64,000 nucleotides of DNA from Streptococcus ilei (lineage in GTDB: Bacteria; Bacillota; Bacilli; Lactobacillales; Streptococcaceae), in contig NC_022584.1 in assembly GCF_000479335.1 (NCBI RefSeq), positions 124,001-188,000 of the forward strand, read 5' to 3'. Positions 25,719 through 34,586 of the stretch are shown one piece after another; position 1 is the first letter of the stretch; the number at the start of each line of letters is the position of its first letter. Below the pieces are notes generated by a model. It was not told the origin of the DNA, searched no databases, and saw only the letters and a program-made list of their open reading frames with translations. A program made the position numbers and the translations under genes.

Positions 25719-27191
25719 ATGACAAGTATTACGATTACAAAAGGAGCAGTGGATACGCCACTTTATCTAAAAATGCTCAACCGCCACGGTTTAATTGCAG
25801 GAGCTACTGGTACAGGGAAAACCGTGACCTTAAAAGTGATAACTGAAAAATTAAGTCAGCAAGGGATTCCGGTGTTTCTAGCAGACATCAAGGGAGATCT
25901 TTCAGGTCTTGCAAAAGCTGGACAATGGACGCCAAAGATGGAAGAGCGCTATAAGCTACTAGGTATTACAGATCCTTTTGAACCTCAAGCTTTTCCAGTT
26001 CGTTTATGGGATGTCTTTGGTCAAGCAGGCCATCCAGTCCGTGCAACGATTGAAGGAATGGGGTCTCTTTTACTAGCTCGCTTATTGGACCTCAACGAAA
26101 CGCAAACAGGGATTTTGGCCATTGTCTTTAAATTGGCCAAAGAAAAAAATTGGTCTTTGATTGATTTGAAGGATTTACAGAGCCTTTTGAAGGAAGTGTA
26201 TGACCATGCCTCAGATTATTCCGCTCAGTATGGAAATATCAGTAAACAATCAGTAGGGGCTATTCAACGAAGCTTGTTAGTGCTAGAGCAAGAGGGAGCA
26301 GATCAATTCTTCGGAGAGCCAGCCTTGGATCTTCAAGATTTTATGCAATTGGATAGCAGTGGACGAGGTTACATTAACATTCTATCAGCGACTCGTCTCT
26401 TCAACTCTCCTAAACTCTATTCTACCTTCCTTATCTGGATGTTATCTCGTCTGTTCGAAACCTTGCCAGAAGTTGGAGATTTAGAAAAACCAAAATTTGT
26501 CTTCTTCTTTGATGAAGCCCACCTTTTGTTTAATGATGCGAGCAAGCTCTTCCTTGAAAAAGTTGAGCAAGTCGTTCGACTCATCCGGTCTAAAGGAGTG
26601 GGGATCTACTTTATTACACAGAATCCTCAAGATCTTCCTGAATCTGTATTGGCCCAGCTTGGGAATCGTGTCCAACATGCTTTGCGTGCCTATACGCCAA
26701 AGGAAATGAAGGCTATCAAAGTTGCTGCTCAAAGTTTCCGACCAAACCCAGAGTTTGATACGGAAACTGTCTTGACGGAGTTGGGAACAGGGGAAGCTCT
26801 AGTCTCCTTCCTAAATGAAAAGGGGCAACCAAGTGTGGTTGAGCGCTCCTATATTTTGTCTCCACAATCCAGTTTTGATTTGTTAAACGAGAGTGAACAG
26901 TTGGCCTTGATTACCAGCTCTCCTTTCCATCAAAAATATGCTGTTCGAGTAGACAATGAATCAGCTTATGAAAAATTGACTGAAAAATCTGCTAGAGAAG
27001 AGAAGGAAAAGGAGAGGGAAGCGGAAGAAAAGACAAGAGTTGCAGAAGAGAAGGCTAGCCAAAAACGGAGTCCGGGCCGTCCACGAAAATCTAGTATAGA
27101 AAAGGCCAAAGATTCCTTTATCAGTTCCTTGTTCCGTACCATTGCGCGTGAAGTTGCTAAATTGATTATGGGATCTTTTAAGCGCAAGTAA
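25719..27191 (+). CDS. HerA-like ATPase (DUF853 family)
   Basis: A 490-residue cytosolic ATPase of the FtsK/HerA superfamily, YjgR-like. Walker A is GATGTGKTVTLK (about residues 29-40), followed by the family's ADIKGDLSGLAK. Walker B is FFFDEAHLL (about 263). The C-terminal 60 residues are highly charged (a run of Glu/Lys/Arg, then basic KRSPGRPRK). The function of the bacterial DUF853 group is not known; the HerA fold suggests a DNA or nucleoprotein motor. I choose ATG 25719 (MTSITITKG), because AAAAGGGAG is well spaced from it and too close to the upstream ATG 25713. Confidence 0.85.
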   Translation: MTSITITKGAVDTPLYLKMLNRHGLIAGATGTGKTVTLKVITEKLSQQGIPVFLADIKGDLSGLAKAGQWTPKMEERYKLLGITDPFEPQAFPVRLWDVFGQAGHPVRATIEGMGSLLLARLLDLNETQTGILAIVFKLAKEKNWSLIDLKDLQSLLKEVYDHASDYSAQYGNISKQSVGAIQRSLLVLEQEGADQFFGEPALDLQDFMQLDSSGRGYINILSATRLFNSPKLYSTFLIWMLSRLFETLPEVGDLEKPKFVFFFDEAHLLFNDASKLFLEKVEQVVRLIRSKGVGIYFITQNPQDLPESVLAQLGNRVQHALRAYTPKEMKAIKVAAQSFRPNPEFDTETVLTELGTGEALVSFLNEKGQPSVVERSYILSPQSSFDLLNESEQLALITSSPFHQKYAVRVDNESAYEKLTEKSAREEKEKEREAEEKTRVAEEKASQKRSPGRPRKSSIEKAKDSFISSLFRTIAREVAKLIMGSFKRK

Positions 27192-27295
27192 GACAGTCAA
27201 AAGGGGACAGATTCATAGGAACAGGAGGAAGGATTCAGTCGGGATTGCTAAAAAAGTTTCTTCCAGAAGAAATCGTTTTCTGATTCAGAAATACC

Positions 27296-27324
27296 TTGTT
27301 ATTTTAAAGAGAATCTTTTATAAT
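27296..27324 (+). promoter_or_regulatory. Promoter of the serine hydrolase gene, almost leaderless
   Basis: TTGTTA (27296-27301), 17 bp spacer, TATAAT (27319-27324). Only nine bases lie between the -10 box and the ATG. Confidence 0.75.
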
Positions 27325-27333
27325 TAACTTCAT

Positions 27334-28386
27334 ATGAAAAAAATATTTAATGTTCGATCGATCATGATTGTATTGGGAATTTTACTATGTATAGGAGGAG
27401 TTGGAGCATTAACTTACCTCCATCTACATCAAGCTCCAGTTCCACCGCTTGCTCAAGAGGGAACGACGGCTCAACCAGCTGGGTCCAAGCAAGAGAAGCA
27501 ACCCCTCCAACCTCCTCGTGTCAAAACTCCTGAGGAGAAACAAGCCGTCATGGATCAAGATCGTGAAACCATGGAGAATTTGGGTCTTGTCTATGATTAT
27601 GCCAATAAAGGCTTGGTAGAAGTTGTACAAGACTACATGGCTGAATATGGTATTGATCCTTCCCAAATTACCTTTACCTATAAAAATCCTGCGACAGGTC
27701 AACAATTTTCGATGAATGAGTTACAGCCAATGACAGCGGGAAGTACTTATAAACTGCCCCTAAATATGTTAGTCGTGGATGAAGTCGATGCAGGGAAATT
27801 AAACTTAACGGATGAATTTGATATTACCAATACTTACTACGAGTACCTTGGAGAGCATGATAATTATGTAGCTGCCTTTGGTGGAGCTATGACGATTCCA
27901 GATATGCAACGTTATTCTCTTGTCTATTCAGAAAATACGCCGGCATATGCCTTGGCCGACCGCTTTGGTGGCATGGACAATGTCTATGGGAAGTATGAAA
28001 AATATGGAAAATCCCGTGCAGAAATAAAAACTATTAGTCCTGAAAACAAAACGACATCTGATTACTATATTCAAGTCTTGGACTATCTTTGGAACCACAA
28101 AGAAAAGTATGGGACCTTGCTAGAATTAATCGGAGAGTCCTTTCCAAATGAATACTACAAACGGTATTTACCAGATTTAGTCATTCAGCAAAAACCTGGT
28201 TATGTAGCGGAAGCCCTGAATGTCGAAGCTATTGTTTACGAACAAACTCCTTATCTTATCTCAATTTTTACAGCTGGTCTAGGGGGGACAACCCCAGAAA
28301 GTACGGAGATCAGTGGTTACGGTCTTCATTTACTTGGTCAACTCTGCTATGTGATCAATGAATGGCACCGTGTAAATGTCAATTAA
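27334..28386 (+). CDS. Membrane-anchored serine hydrolase, class A beta-lactamase-like
   Basis: A 350-residue extracellular protein. An N-terminal membrane anchor (about residues 10-30) is followed by a Pro/Gln-rich linker to about 75 and then a beta-lactamase/transpeptidase-like domain. The nucleophile motif S-x-x-K is S137-T-Y-K140, and an SEN motif in YSLVYSENTPAYALA fits S-x-N. A clear KTG triad was not found, so true beta-lactamase activity is doubtful; a cell-wall-related esterase or peptidase role is possible. No ribosome-binding site is present before ATG 27334. A strong terminator follows. Confidence 0.75.
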   Translation: MKKIFNVRSIMIVLGILLCIGGVGALTYLHLHQAPVPPLAQEGTTAQPAGSKQEKQPLQPPRVKTPEEKQAVMDQDRETMENLGLVYDYANKGLVEVVQDYMAEYGIDPSQITFTYKNPATGQQFSMNELQPMTAGSTYKLPLNMLVVDEVDAGKLNLTDEFDITNTYYEYLGEHDNYVAAFGGAMTIPDMQRYSLVYSENTPAYALADRFGGMDNVYGKYEKYGKSRAEIKTISPENKTTSDYYIQVLDYLWNHKEKYGTLLELIGESFPNEYYKRYLPDLVIQQKPGYVAEALNVEAIVYEQTPYLISIFTAGLGGTTPESTEISGYGLHLLGQLCYVINEWHRVNVN

Positions 28387-28394
28387 GGAATTAG

Positions 28395-28429
28395 AACCTT
28401 TCCCAAGATAGTTTTGGGAAGGTTTTTTC
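28395..28429 (+). terminator. Serine hydrolase terminator
   Basis: AACCTTTCCCAA / TTGGGAAGGTT followed by TTTTTC. Confidence 0.88.
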
Positions 28430-28472
28430 TATGCAAAATATGGTTTAATGGTTAAAATCTTGGTGACATTCT

Positions 28473-28501
28473 TTGAGGTCAGTGAATAAATATGATATAA
28501 T
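28473..28501 (+). promoter_or_regulatory. flp promoter
   Basis: TTGAGG (28473-28478), 17 bp spacer, TATAAT (28496-28501), with TG two bases upstream of the -10 box. Confidence 0.75.
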
Positions 28502-28529
28502 AACTAAAGAACCTAAAGAAAGAATAGAA

Positions 28530-29216
28530 ATGATTACAAAAGAAGATTATCAGTTGATTCGATCCCATCCAGCTTTCTCTGAAATTCCAGTTGAAAAATT
28601 TGATAAATTAGCTGTAGAGCTTCATTATAGAGAAATACCAAAGGGACAAATCCTATTTTTTGCTGGTGATAAACGCGATCGTATCTTTTTAGTGGTGGAA
28701 GGCTATGTCCGGATTGAGGAGTTTGACTCTTCTGACACCTTCTCGTATATGGATTACATCAAAGAAGGAGCTGTCTTCCCATACGGTGGTATGTTTACAG
28801 ATTCAACTTATCACTATACAGCCACTTCCATGACAACGGTAAAATATTTCAGTATCCCTGTTCAGCTTTATGAGGAAATTGTTCAGTCCAGTATGGAACA
28901 AGTTCTCTTTATAACGAGAAAACTTTCAAAAATTCTGGAATTCCAGGAGTTGCGGCTTCGCAATGTGGTGGCAGCTAGTGCCAGTGATCGTGTGATCCAA
29001 TCCCTAGCTCTACTCTGTAAGGATTATCAAAAGTCTGGGCCAACTATTCCTTTTCCAATGAGTATGAAGGAGTTGGCTAGATTAGCTGCTACGACGAGAG
29101 AAACCGTTAATCAAGTGTTAAAGAAGCTCCTAGAAGAGGAGAGAATCGAGTACAAGCATAAGAAATTAACCTTTCTAGATCTTCCATTCTTTTTAGATAG
29201 TTTTGAAGAAGCCTAA
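28530..29216 (+). CDS. flp: Crp/Fnr-family regulator Flp, activator of the arc operon
   Basis: A 228-residue regulator with a cyclic-nucleotide-binding-like beta barrel (about residues 20-125, KGQILFFAGDKRDRIFLVVEGYVRIEEF) and a C-terminal winged helix (ELARLAATTRETVNQVLKKLLEE). In S. gordonii the Fnr-like protein Flp activates arc under low oxygen, and this gene lies directly upstream of arcA in the same direction. I start at ATG 28530 (MITKEDYQLIRSHPAF); a longer frame from 28473 would begin inside the -35 box. No Fe-S cysteine cluster is visible. Confidence 0.85.
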   Translation: MITKEDYQLIRSHPAFSEIPVEKFDKLAVELHYREIPKGQILFFAGDKRDRIFLVVEGYVRIEEFDSSDTFSYMDYIKEGAVFPYGGMFTDSTYHYTATSMTTVKYFSIPVQLYEEIVQSSMEQVLFITRKLSKILEFQELRLRNVVAASASDRVIQSLALLCKDYQKSGPTIPFPMSMKELARLAATTRETVNQVLKKLLEEERIEYKHKKLTFLDLPFFLDSFEEA

Positions 29217-29232
29217 TAGGGCTTCTTTTATT
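29207..29232 (+). terminator. flp terminator
   Basis: AGAAGCC / GGCTTCT straddling the stop codon, followed by TTTT. Confidence 0.7.
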
Positions 29233-29292
29233 TTCTGTCAAAAACGTTAAAAAGTTTCAAAAATCAAATAAAAAAATATTTACTCGCAAAAA

Positions 29293-29413
29293 GAATATAT
29301 TTAGCAAAATATTCAAAGAAAGCGGTTCATTTTTCATAAAACAAGGGTGATATTTAAAAAAATGTCAGATTCTTGGCATTCGTAATGGAAGATTGATTGT
29401 GAAAGCGGTACCA
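29293..29413 (+). promoter_or_regulatory. arcA control region: two cre-like sites and a palindromic operator candidate
   Basis: GTGAAAGCGGTACCA (29399-29413) matches the cre consensus at 14 of 15 positions, and a weaker AAGAAAGCGGTTCAT is at 29316-29330. An inverted repeat GAATAT-N10-ATATTC at 29293-29314 could bind ArgR/ArcR or Flp. TTGAT half-sites occur at 29393. No perfect sigma-A promoter is seen, which fits an activator-dependent start. Confidence 0.55.
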
Positions 29414-29482
29414 ATTGGTGATAAAATAAAACCTGTAAACGGGATTAGCTAAGCTAAACCGCAAGAAAAAGGAGGACTATAG

Positions 29483-30712
29483 ATGTCTACACACCCAATT
29501 CATGTTTTCTCAGAAATTGGAAAACTGAAAAAAGTTTGTTTGCACCGTCCAGGTAAAGAGTTGGAAAACTTGATGCCTGACTATCTTGAACGTCTTCTTT
29601 TTGATGATATTCCTTTCTTGGAAGATGCTCAAAAAGAACACGACGCATTTGCTGAAGCACTTCGTAACGAAGGAATCGAAGTACTTTACCTTGAACAGTT
29701 GGCTGCTGAGTCATTGACTTCTCCAGAAATTCGCGATCAGTTCATCGAAGAATACCTTGAAGAAGCGAACATTCGTGGACGCCAAACAAAAATTGCGATC
29801 CGTGAATTGCTTCACAGCATTGAAGACAACCAAGAATTGGTTGAAAAAACAATGGCAGGGGTTCAAAAAGCTGAACTTCCAGAAATTCCTGAAGAAGCAA
29901 AAGGATTGACAGACCTTGTTGAATCTGACTATCCATTTGCTATCGACCCAATGCCAAACTTGTACTTCACACGTGACCCATTTGCGACAATTGGTAATGC
30001 AGTATCATTGAACCACATGTACGCAGATACACGTAACCGTGAAACATTGTATGGTAAATACATCTTCACATACCACCCAGTTTACGGTGGAAAAGCAGAA
30101 CTTGTCTACAACCGTGAAGAAGATACTCGTATCGAAGGTGGAGATGAGTTGGTACTTTCTAAAGATGTATTGGCAGTTGGTATCTCACAACGTACAGATG
30201 CTGCATCAATCGAAAAATTGTTGGTAAACATCTTCAAGAAGAACGTTGGCTTCAAGAAAGTATTGGCCTTCGAATTTGCTAACAACCGTAAATTCATGCA
30301 CTTGGATACAGTATTCACAATGGTGGACTACGATAAATTCACAATCCACCCAGAAATCCAAGGTAACCTTCGCGTCTTCTCTGTAACTTATGAAAACGAA
30401 CAGTTGAAGATCGTTGAAGAAAAAGGTGATTTGGCAGAACTTCTTGCTGAAAACCTTGGTGTTGAAAAAGTTACTTTGATTCCATGTGGAGATGGCAACA
30501 TCGTTGCTGCTGCGCGTGAACAATGGAACGACGGATCAAATACTCTTACAATCGCACCTGGTGTGGTAGTCGTATACGACCGTAACACTGTTACTAACAA
30601 GAAATTAGAAGAATACGGACTTCGTTTGATCAAGATCCGCGGAAGTGAATTGGTTCGCGGTCGTGGTGGACCTCGTTGTATGTCAATGCCATTCGAACGT
30701 GAAGAAATCTAA
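29483..30712 (+). CDS. arcA: Arginine deiminase
   Basis: A 409-residue enzyme that hydrolyses arginine to citrulline and ammonia, the first step of the ADI pathway. Family motifs are [21 protein letters not shown] at the start, [13 protein letters not shown] in the middle and GPRCMSMPF at the end, with the nucleophile Cys399. The start ATG 29483 follows AAAGGAGGACTA. It is the first gene of arcABCD-arcT. Ammonia from this pathway counters acid stress in oral biofilms. Codon use is strongly biased, as in highly expressed genes. Confidence 0.98.
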   Translation: MSTHPIHVFSEIGKLKKVCLHRPGKELENLMPDYLERLLFDDIPFLEDAQKEHDAFAEALRNEGIEVLYLEQLAAESLTSPEIRDQFIEEYLEEANIRGRQTKIAIRELLHSIEDNQELVEKTMAGVQKAELPEIPEEAKGLTDLVESDYPFAIDPMPNLYFTRDPFATIGNAVSLNHMYADTRNRETLYGKYIFTYHPVYGGKAELVYNREEDTRIEGGDELVLSKDVLAVGISQRTDAASIEKLLVNIFKKNVGFKKVLAFEFANNRKFMHLDTVFTMVDYDKFTIHPEIQGNLRVFSVTYENEQLKIVEEKGDLAELLAENLGVEKVTLIPCGDGNIVAAAREQWNDGSNTLTIAPGVVVVYDRNTVTNKKLEEYGLRLIKIRGSELVRGRGGPRCMSMPFEREEI

Positions 30713-30733
30713 TCATCCTTCTACAGGTTAGAC

Positions 30734-30757
30734 GGGCTCAGTGTCTAAACTGAGCCC
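30734..30757 (+). other. Intercistronic hairpin arcA-arcB
   Basis: A perfect 8-bp stem GGGCTCAG / CTGAGCCC without a U-tract; probably an mRNA stability or processing element. Confidence 0.6.
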
Positions 30758-30807
30758 TCTAAACTGAATGACAGGATCTTATCATGCATAATTAAAGGAG
30801 ATAATTA

Positions 30808-31824
30808 ATGACAACTTCAGTATTCCAAGGACGTAGCTTTTTAGCAGAAAAAGACTTTACACGTGCAGAGTTAGAATACCTTATCGGACTTTCAGCTCAC
30901 TTGAAAGACCTTAAAAAACGCAACATCCAACACCACTACCTAGCTGGTAAAAACATTGCGCTTTTGTTTGAAAAAACTTCAACTCGTACTCGTGCAGCCT
31001 TCACTACTGCAGCCATCGACCTTGGTGCTCACCCAGAATACCTTGGTGCAAACGACATCCAACTTGGTAAAAAAGAATCTACAGAAGATACTGCAAAAGT
31101 TCTTGGACGTATGTTTGACGGTATTGAATTCCGTGGTTTCAGCCAACGCATGGTTGAAGAATTGGCTGAATTCTCAGGTGTTCCAGTATGGAATGGTTTG
31201 ACTGACGAATGGCACCCAACTCAAATGCTTGCTGACTACTTGACTGTTCAAGAAAACTTTGGACGTTTGGAAGGTTTGACACTTGTATACTGTGGTGACG
31301 GACGTAACAACGTTGCAAACAGCCTTCTTGTAACAGGTGCTATCCTTGGTGTGAACGTACACATCTTCTCACCAAAAGAACTCTTCCCAGAACAAGAAAT
31401 TGTTGAATTGGCAGAAGGATTCGCAAAAGAAAGTGGCGCTCATATCTTGATCACTGAAGATGCTGACGAAGCTGTGAAAGGTGCAGATGTACTTTACACT
31501 GACGTTTGGGTATCTATGGGTGAAGAAGACAAATTTGCAGAACGCGTTGCCCTTTTGAAACCTTACCAAGTGAACATGGAATTGGTTAAGAAAGCTGATA
31601 ACGAAGACTTGATCTTCTTGCACTGCTTGCCAGCTTTCCACGACACAAACACTGTTTATGGTAAAGACGTTGCTGAAAAATTCGGCGTTGAAGAAATGGA
31701 AGTTACTGACGAAGTGTTCCGTAGCAAATATGCTCGCCACTTTGACCAAGCTGAAAACCGTATGCACACAATCAAAGCGGTTATGGCAGCTACTCTTGGT
31801 AACTTGTACATTCCAAAAGTTTAA
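30808..31824 (+). CDS. arcB: Catabolic ornithine carbamoyltransferase
   Basis: A 338-residue enzyme converting citrulline and phosphate to ornithine and carbamoyl phosphate. The carbamoyl-phosphate motif is FEKTSTRTR (about residues 52-60), and the ornithine loop HCLPAFHD is near 273. The length and the following carbamate kinase gene fit the catabolic ArcB rather than biosynthetic ArgF. The start ATG 30808 follows AAAGGAGATAATT. Confidence 0.97.
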   Translation: MTTSVFQGRSFLAEKDFTRAELEYLIGLSAHLKDLKKRNIQHHYLAGKNIALLFEKTSTRTRAAFTTAAIDLGAHPEYLGANDIQLGKKESTEDTAKVLGRMFDGIEFRGFSQRMVEELAEFSGVPVWNGLTDEWHPTQMLADYLTVQENFGRLEGLTLVYCGDGRNNVANSLLVTGAILGVNVHIFSPKELFPEQEIVELAEGFAKESGAHILITEDADEAVKGADVLYTDVWVSMGEEDKFAERVALLKPYQVNMELVKKADNEDLIFLHCLPAFHDTNTVYGKDVAEKFGVEEMEVTDEVFRSKYARHFDQAENRMHTIKAVMAATLGNLYIPKV

Positions 31825-31850
31825 GACTTTATAACCGTATACCAACAGCT

Positions 31851-31892
31851 ATAGGGGCTGGACTGCTAGCTTTAGTCCTGCCCCTATTTTTT
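31851..31892 (+). terminator. Partial terminator between arcB and arcC
   Basis: ATAGGGGC / GCCCCTAT with a 21-base loop and a TTTTTT run, only about 20 bases before arcC. It would lower the amount of arcC relative to arcAB. Confidence 0.7.
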
Positions 31893-31909
31893 ATAGAAAG
31901 GGAAAACCT

Positions 31910-32854
31910 ATGTCAAGAAAAATCGTCGTTGCTTTGGGAGGAAATGCTATTCTCTCATCTGATCCTTCTGCGCAAGCTCAACAAGAAGCACTTGTAGAAA
32001 CAGCTAAACACTTAGTTAAATTAATCAAAAATGGGGATGACTTGATCATCACTCACGGAAATGGTCCTCAAGTAGGAAACCTTTTGCTCCAACATTTGGC
32101 AGCAGATTCTGAAAAGAACCCAGCTTTCCCACTTGATTCATTAGTTGCTATGACCGAAGGAAGCATTGGTTACTGGCTTCAAAATGCTCTTCAAAATGCT
32201 CTTCTTGAAGAAGGAATTAAAAAAGATGTGGCTTCTGTTGTGACACAAGTCGTTGTGGATAAGAATGACCCAGCTTTCGTTAACTTGAGCAAACCAATCG
32301 GCCCATTCTACTCTGAAGAAGAAGCAAAAGCAGAAGCTGAAAAATCAGGTGCAACTTTCAAAGAAGATGCTGGTCGTGGCTGGCGTAAAGTTGTTGCTTC
32401 ACCAAAACCAGTGGATATCAAAGAAATTAATACTATCCGTACTTTGTTGAACGACGGTCAAGTCGTTGTAGCTGCCGGTGGTGGCGGTATCCCTGTTGTG
32501 AAAGAAGCAGATGGTAGCCTATCTGGTGTTGAAGCGGTAATCGATAAAGACTTCGCATCTCAACGTTTGGCTGAATTGGTAGAAGCAGACCTCTTCATCG
32601 TTTTGACAGGTGTAGACTATGTCTTTGTGAACTACAACAAACCAGATCAAGAAAAATTGGAACATGTCAATGTCGCTCAATTGGAAGAGTACATCAAACA
32701 AGACCAATTTGCACCAGGAAGCATGCTTCCTAAAGTAGAAGCTGCGATCGCCTTTGTAAATGGTCGTCCAGAAGGAAAAGCAGTCATCACTTCACTTGAA
32801 AACCTTGGCGCTTTGATTGAGTCTGAAAGTGGAACAATTATCGTTAAAGACTAA
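31910..32854 (+). CDS. arcC: Carbamate kinase
   Basis: A 314-residue amino-acid-kinase-fold enzyme that makes ATP from carbamoyl phosphate and ADP, the energy-yielding step of the ADI pathway. Recognisable parts are [13 protein letters not shown] at the start, [13 protein letters not shown], and [12 protein letters not shown] near residue 193. The start ATG 31910 follows AAAGGGAAAACC. It is followed by a terminator and a separate promoter for arcD. Confidence 0.97.
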   Translation: MSRKIVVALGGNAILSSDPSAQAQQEALVETAKHLVKLIKNGDDLIITHGNGPQVGNLLLQHLAADSEKNPAFPLDSLVAMTEGSIGYWLQNALQNALLEEGIKKDVASVVTQVVVDKNDPAFVNLSKPIGPFYSEEEAKAEAEKSGATFKEDAGRGWRKVVASPKPVDIKEINTIRTLLNDGQVVVAAGGGGIPVVKEADGSLSGVEAVIDKDFASQRLAELVEADLFIVLTGVDYVFVNYNKPDQEKLEHVNVAQLEEYIKQDQFAPGSMLPKVEAAIAFVNGRPEGKAVITSLENLGALIESESGTIIVKD

Positions 32855-32868
32855 TTCATGCACATGAG

Positions 32869-32926
32869 GAGGGGAGTAAATCTTATTTTTACAGGATTTT
32901 GTATAAAGATTCTCCCCTTGTTTTTT
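32869..32926 (+). terminator. arcC terminator
   Basis: GGGGAG (with inner ATCTT) / CTCCCC (with inner AAGAT) and a TTGTTTTTT tail. Confidence 0.8.
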
Positions 32927-32967
32927 CTAAAAAAGATTAGGAAAAACTAGTTTTTTAATCTTAAATA

Positions 32968-33000
32968 TGATAAAATAAACATATAGGTAAGCGCTTTCTA
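32968..33000 (+). promoter_or_regulatory. arcD promoter with cre-like site
   Basis: An extended -10 (TGATAAAAT, 32968-32976) is followed by a cre-like palindrome, AAGCGCTTTC core at 32986-33000. That position at or just after the transcription start suits a CcpA roadblock. Confidence 0.6.
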
Positions 33001-33057
33001 AAAGATAAACCTTTTGAAAGAGTCACTCAAACTTTGTTGCGTTAGGAGGATAAGCAA

Positions 33058-34569
33058 ATGAGTGAAAAAGCGAAAAAAGGGTTTAAGATGCCTTCATCTT
33101 ATACCGTATTGTTAATCATCATTGCCATTATGGCAGTGTTAACTTGGATTATTCCAGCTGGTCAATACAAAGTTGACGATGGTGGTGCCATCATCGCAGG
33201 TAGTTATGAAGCTGTGAAACAAAATCCTCAAGGGATTTGGGACGTCTTGATGGCCCCAATCAATGCCATGCTTGGTAAAGCACCAACCAGTGCAGCCATT
33301 GACGTAGCCTTCTTTATCTTGATGGTCGGTGGTTTCCTTGGTGTTGTGAACGAAACAGGTACCCTTGATGTAGGGATTGCTTCTATCGTTCGTAAATACA
33401 AAGGCCGCGAAAAAATGTTGATCTTGATCTTAATGCCATTGTTTGCCCTTGGTGGGACAACTTATGGTATGGGTGAGGAAACCATGGCCTTCTATCCACT
33501 TCTTGTACCTGTTATGATGTCTGTTGGTTTTGACAGCTTGACAGGGGTAGCCATTATCTTGCTTGGTTCACAGATTGGATGTTTGGCATCTACCTTGAAC
33601 CCATTTGCGACAGTTATCGCATCTGATACTGCAGGTATCTCAAGTGCTTCAGGTCTCTTGCTTCGTTTAATCTTCTGGATTGTCATGACAGCCCTTAGCA
33701 CCTACTATGTATACCGTTACGCTGATAAAATTCAAAAAGACCCAACCAAATCTCTCACCTATGCTACTCGTGAAGAAGATTTGAAACACTTCAACGTTGA
33801 TAGTGGCGAAGAAATTCCTTCACAAATGAACAAGAAACAAAAACGTGTCTTGCTCGTCTTCATTTCAACATTCGTCATCATGGTTGCTGGATTTATCCCA
33901 TTCAAAGATTTGGGTATTACATTCTTTGACAGCTTTAACGAGTCTCTCCATAAAGTTCCTTACCTTGGTCAATTGATCGGTAACACAGATGCTCTTGGTA
34001 CTTGGTACTTCCCTCAAACAGCTATGCTCTTTGCCTTCATGGGAATCCTTGTTGGTATCATTTATGGCTTGAAAGAAGAACAAATCATTTCATCCTTCAT
34101 GAATGGTGCAGCTGACCTCTTGAGTGTTGCTATTATCGTAGCAGTAGCACGTGGTATCCAAGTCATCATGAACGACGGTATGATCACTGCAACAATTCTT
34201 CACTGGGGTGAAGAAGGACTTAAAGGTCTTTCATCTCAATTGTTCATTGTCTTGACTTACATTTTCTACTTGCCAATGTCATTCTTGATTCCATCATCAT
34301 CTGGTCTTGCCAGCGCGACAATGGGTATCATGGCACCTCTTGGTAAATTCGTCAATGTACCAGCTAGCTTGATTGTTACAGCTTACCAATCTGCATCTGG
34401 TGTCTTGAACTTGATCGCACCAACTTCAGGTATCGTAATGGGAGCTCTTGCTCTTGGACGTGTTGAATTGAGTGCATGGTGGAAATTCATGGGTAAATTG
34501 GTCGTAGCGATTGTAGTGATTACCATTGCCCTTCTTCTACTAGGAACTGTGGTTCCATTCTTACAATAG
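33058..34569 (+). CDS. arcD: Arginine-ornithine antiporter ArcD (YfcC family)
   Basis: A 503-residue membrane protein with about 12 hydrophobic segments of the YfcC/DcuC-like superfamily. Streptococcal ArcD belongs to this family rather than to the APC-type ArcD of other bacteria. It exchanges external arginine for internal ornithine. Features are the N-terminal MPSSYTVLLIIIAIMAVLTWIIPAGQY and the pore-like FLIPSSSGLASATMGIMAPL. The start ATG 33058 follows TAGGAGGATAAGCAA. arcT starts 17 bp downstream. Confidence 0.9.
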   Translation: MSEKAKKGFKMPSSYTVLLIIIAIMAVLTWIIPAGQYKVDDGGAIIAGSYEAVKQNPQGIWDVLMAPINAMLGKAPTSAAIDVAFFILMVGGFLGVVNETGTLDVGIASIVRKYKGREKMLILILMPLFALGGTTYGMGEETMAFYPLLVPVMMSVGFDSLTGVAIILLGSQIGCLASTLNPFATVIASDTAGISSASGLLLRLIFWIVMTALSTYYVYRYADKIQKDPTKSLTYATREEDLKHFNVDSGEEIPSQMNKKQKRVLLVFISTFVIMVAGFIPFKDLGITFFDSFNESLHKVPYLGQLIGNTDALGTWYFPQTAMLFAFMGILVGIIYGLKEEQIISSFMNGAADLLSVAIIVAVARGIQVIMNDGMITATILHWGEEGLKGLSSQLFIVLTYIFYLPMSFLIPSSSGLASATMGIMAPLGKFVNVPASLIVTAYQSASGVLNLIAPTSGIVMGALALGRVELSAWWKFMGKLVVAIVVITIALLLLGTVVPFLQ

Positions 34570-34586
34570 AATAAAGTAGGTGTTTC

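Noticed and set aside
31369..31845. 158-residue minus-strand ORF opposite arcB
   Set aside because: A shadow of a highly expressed gene with biased codons; no family resemblance.
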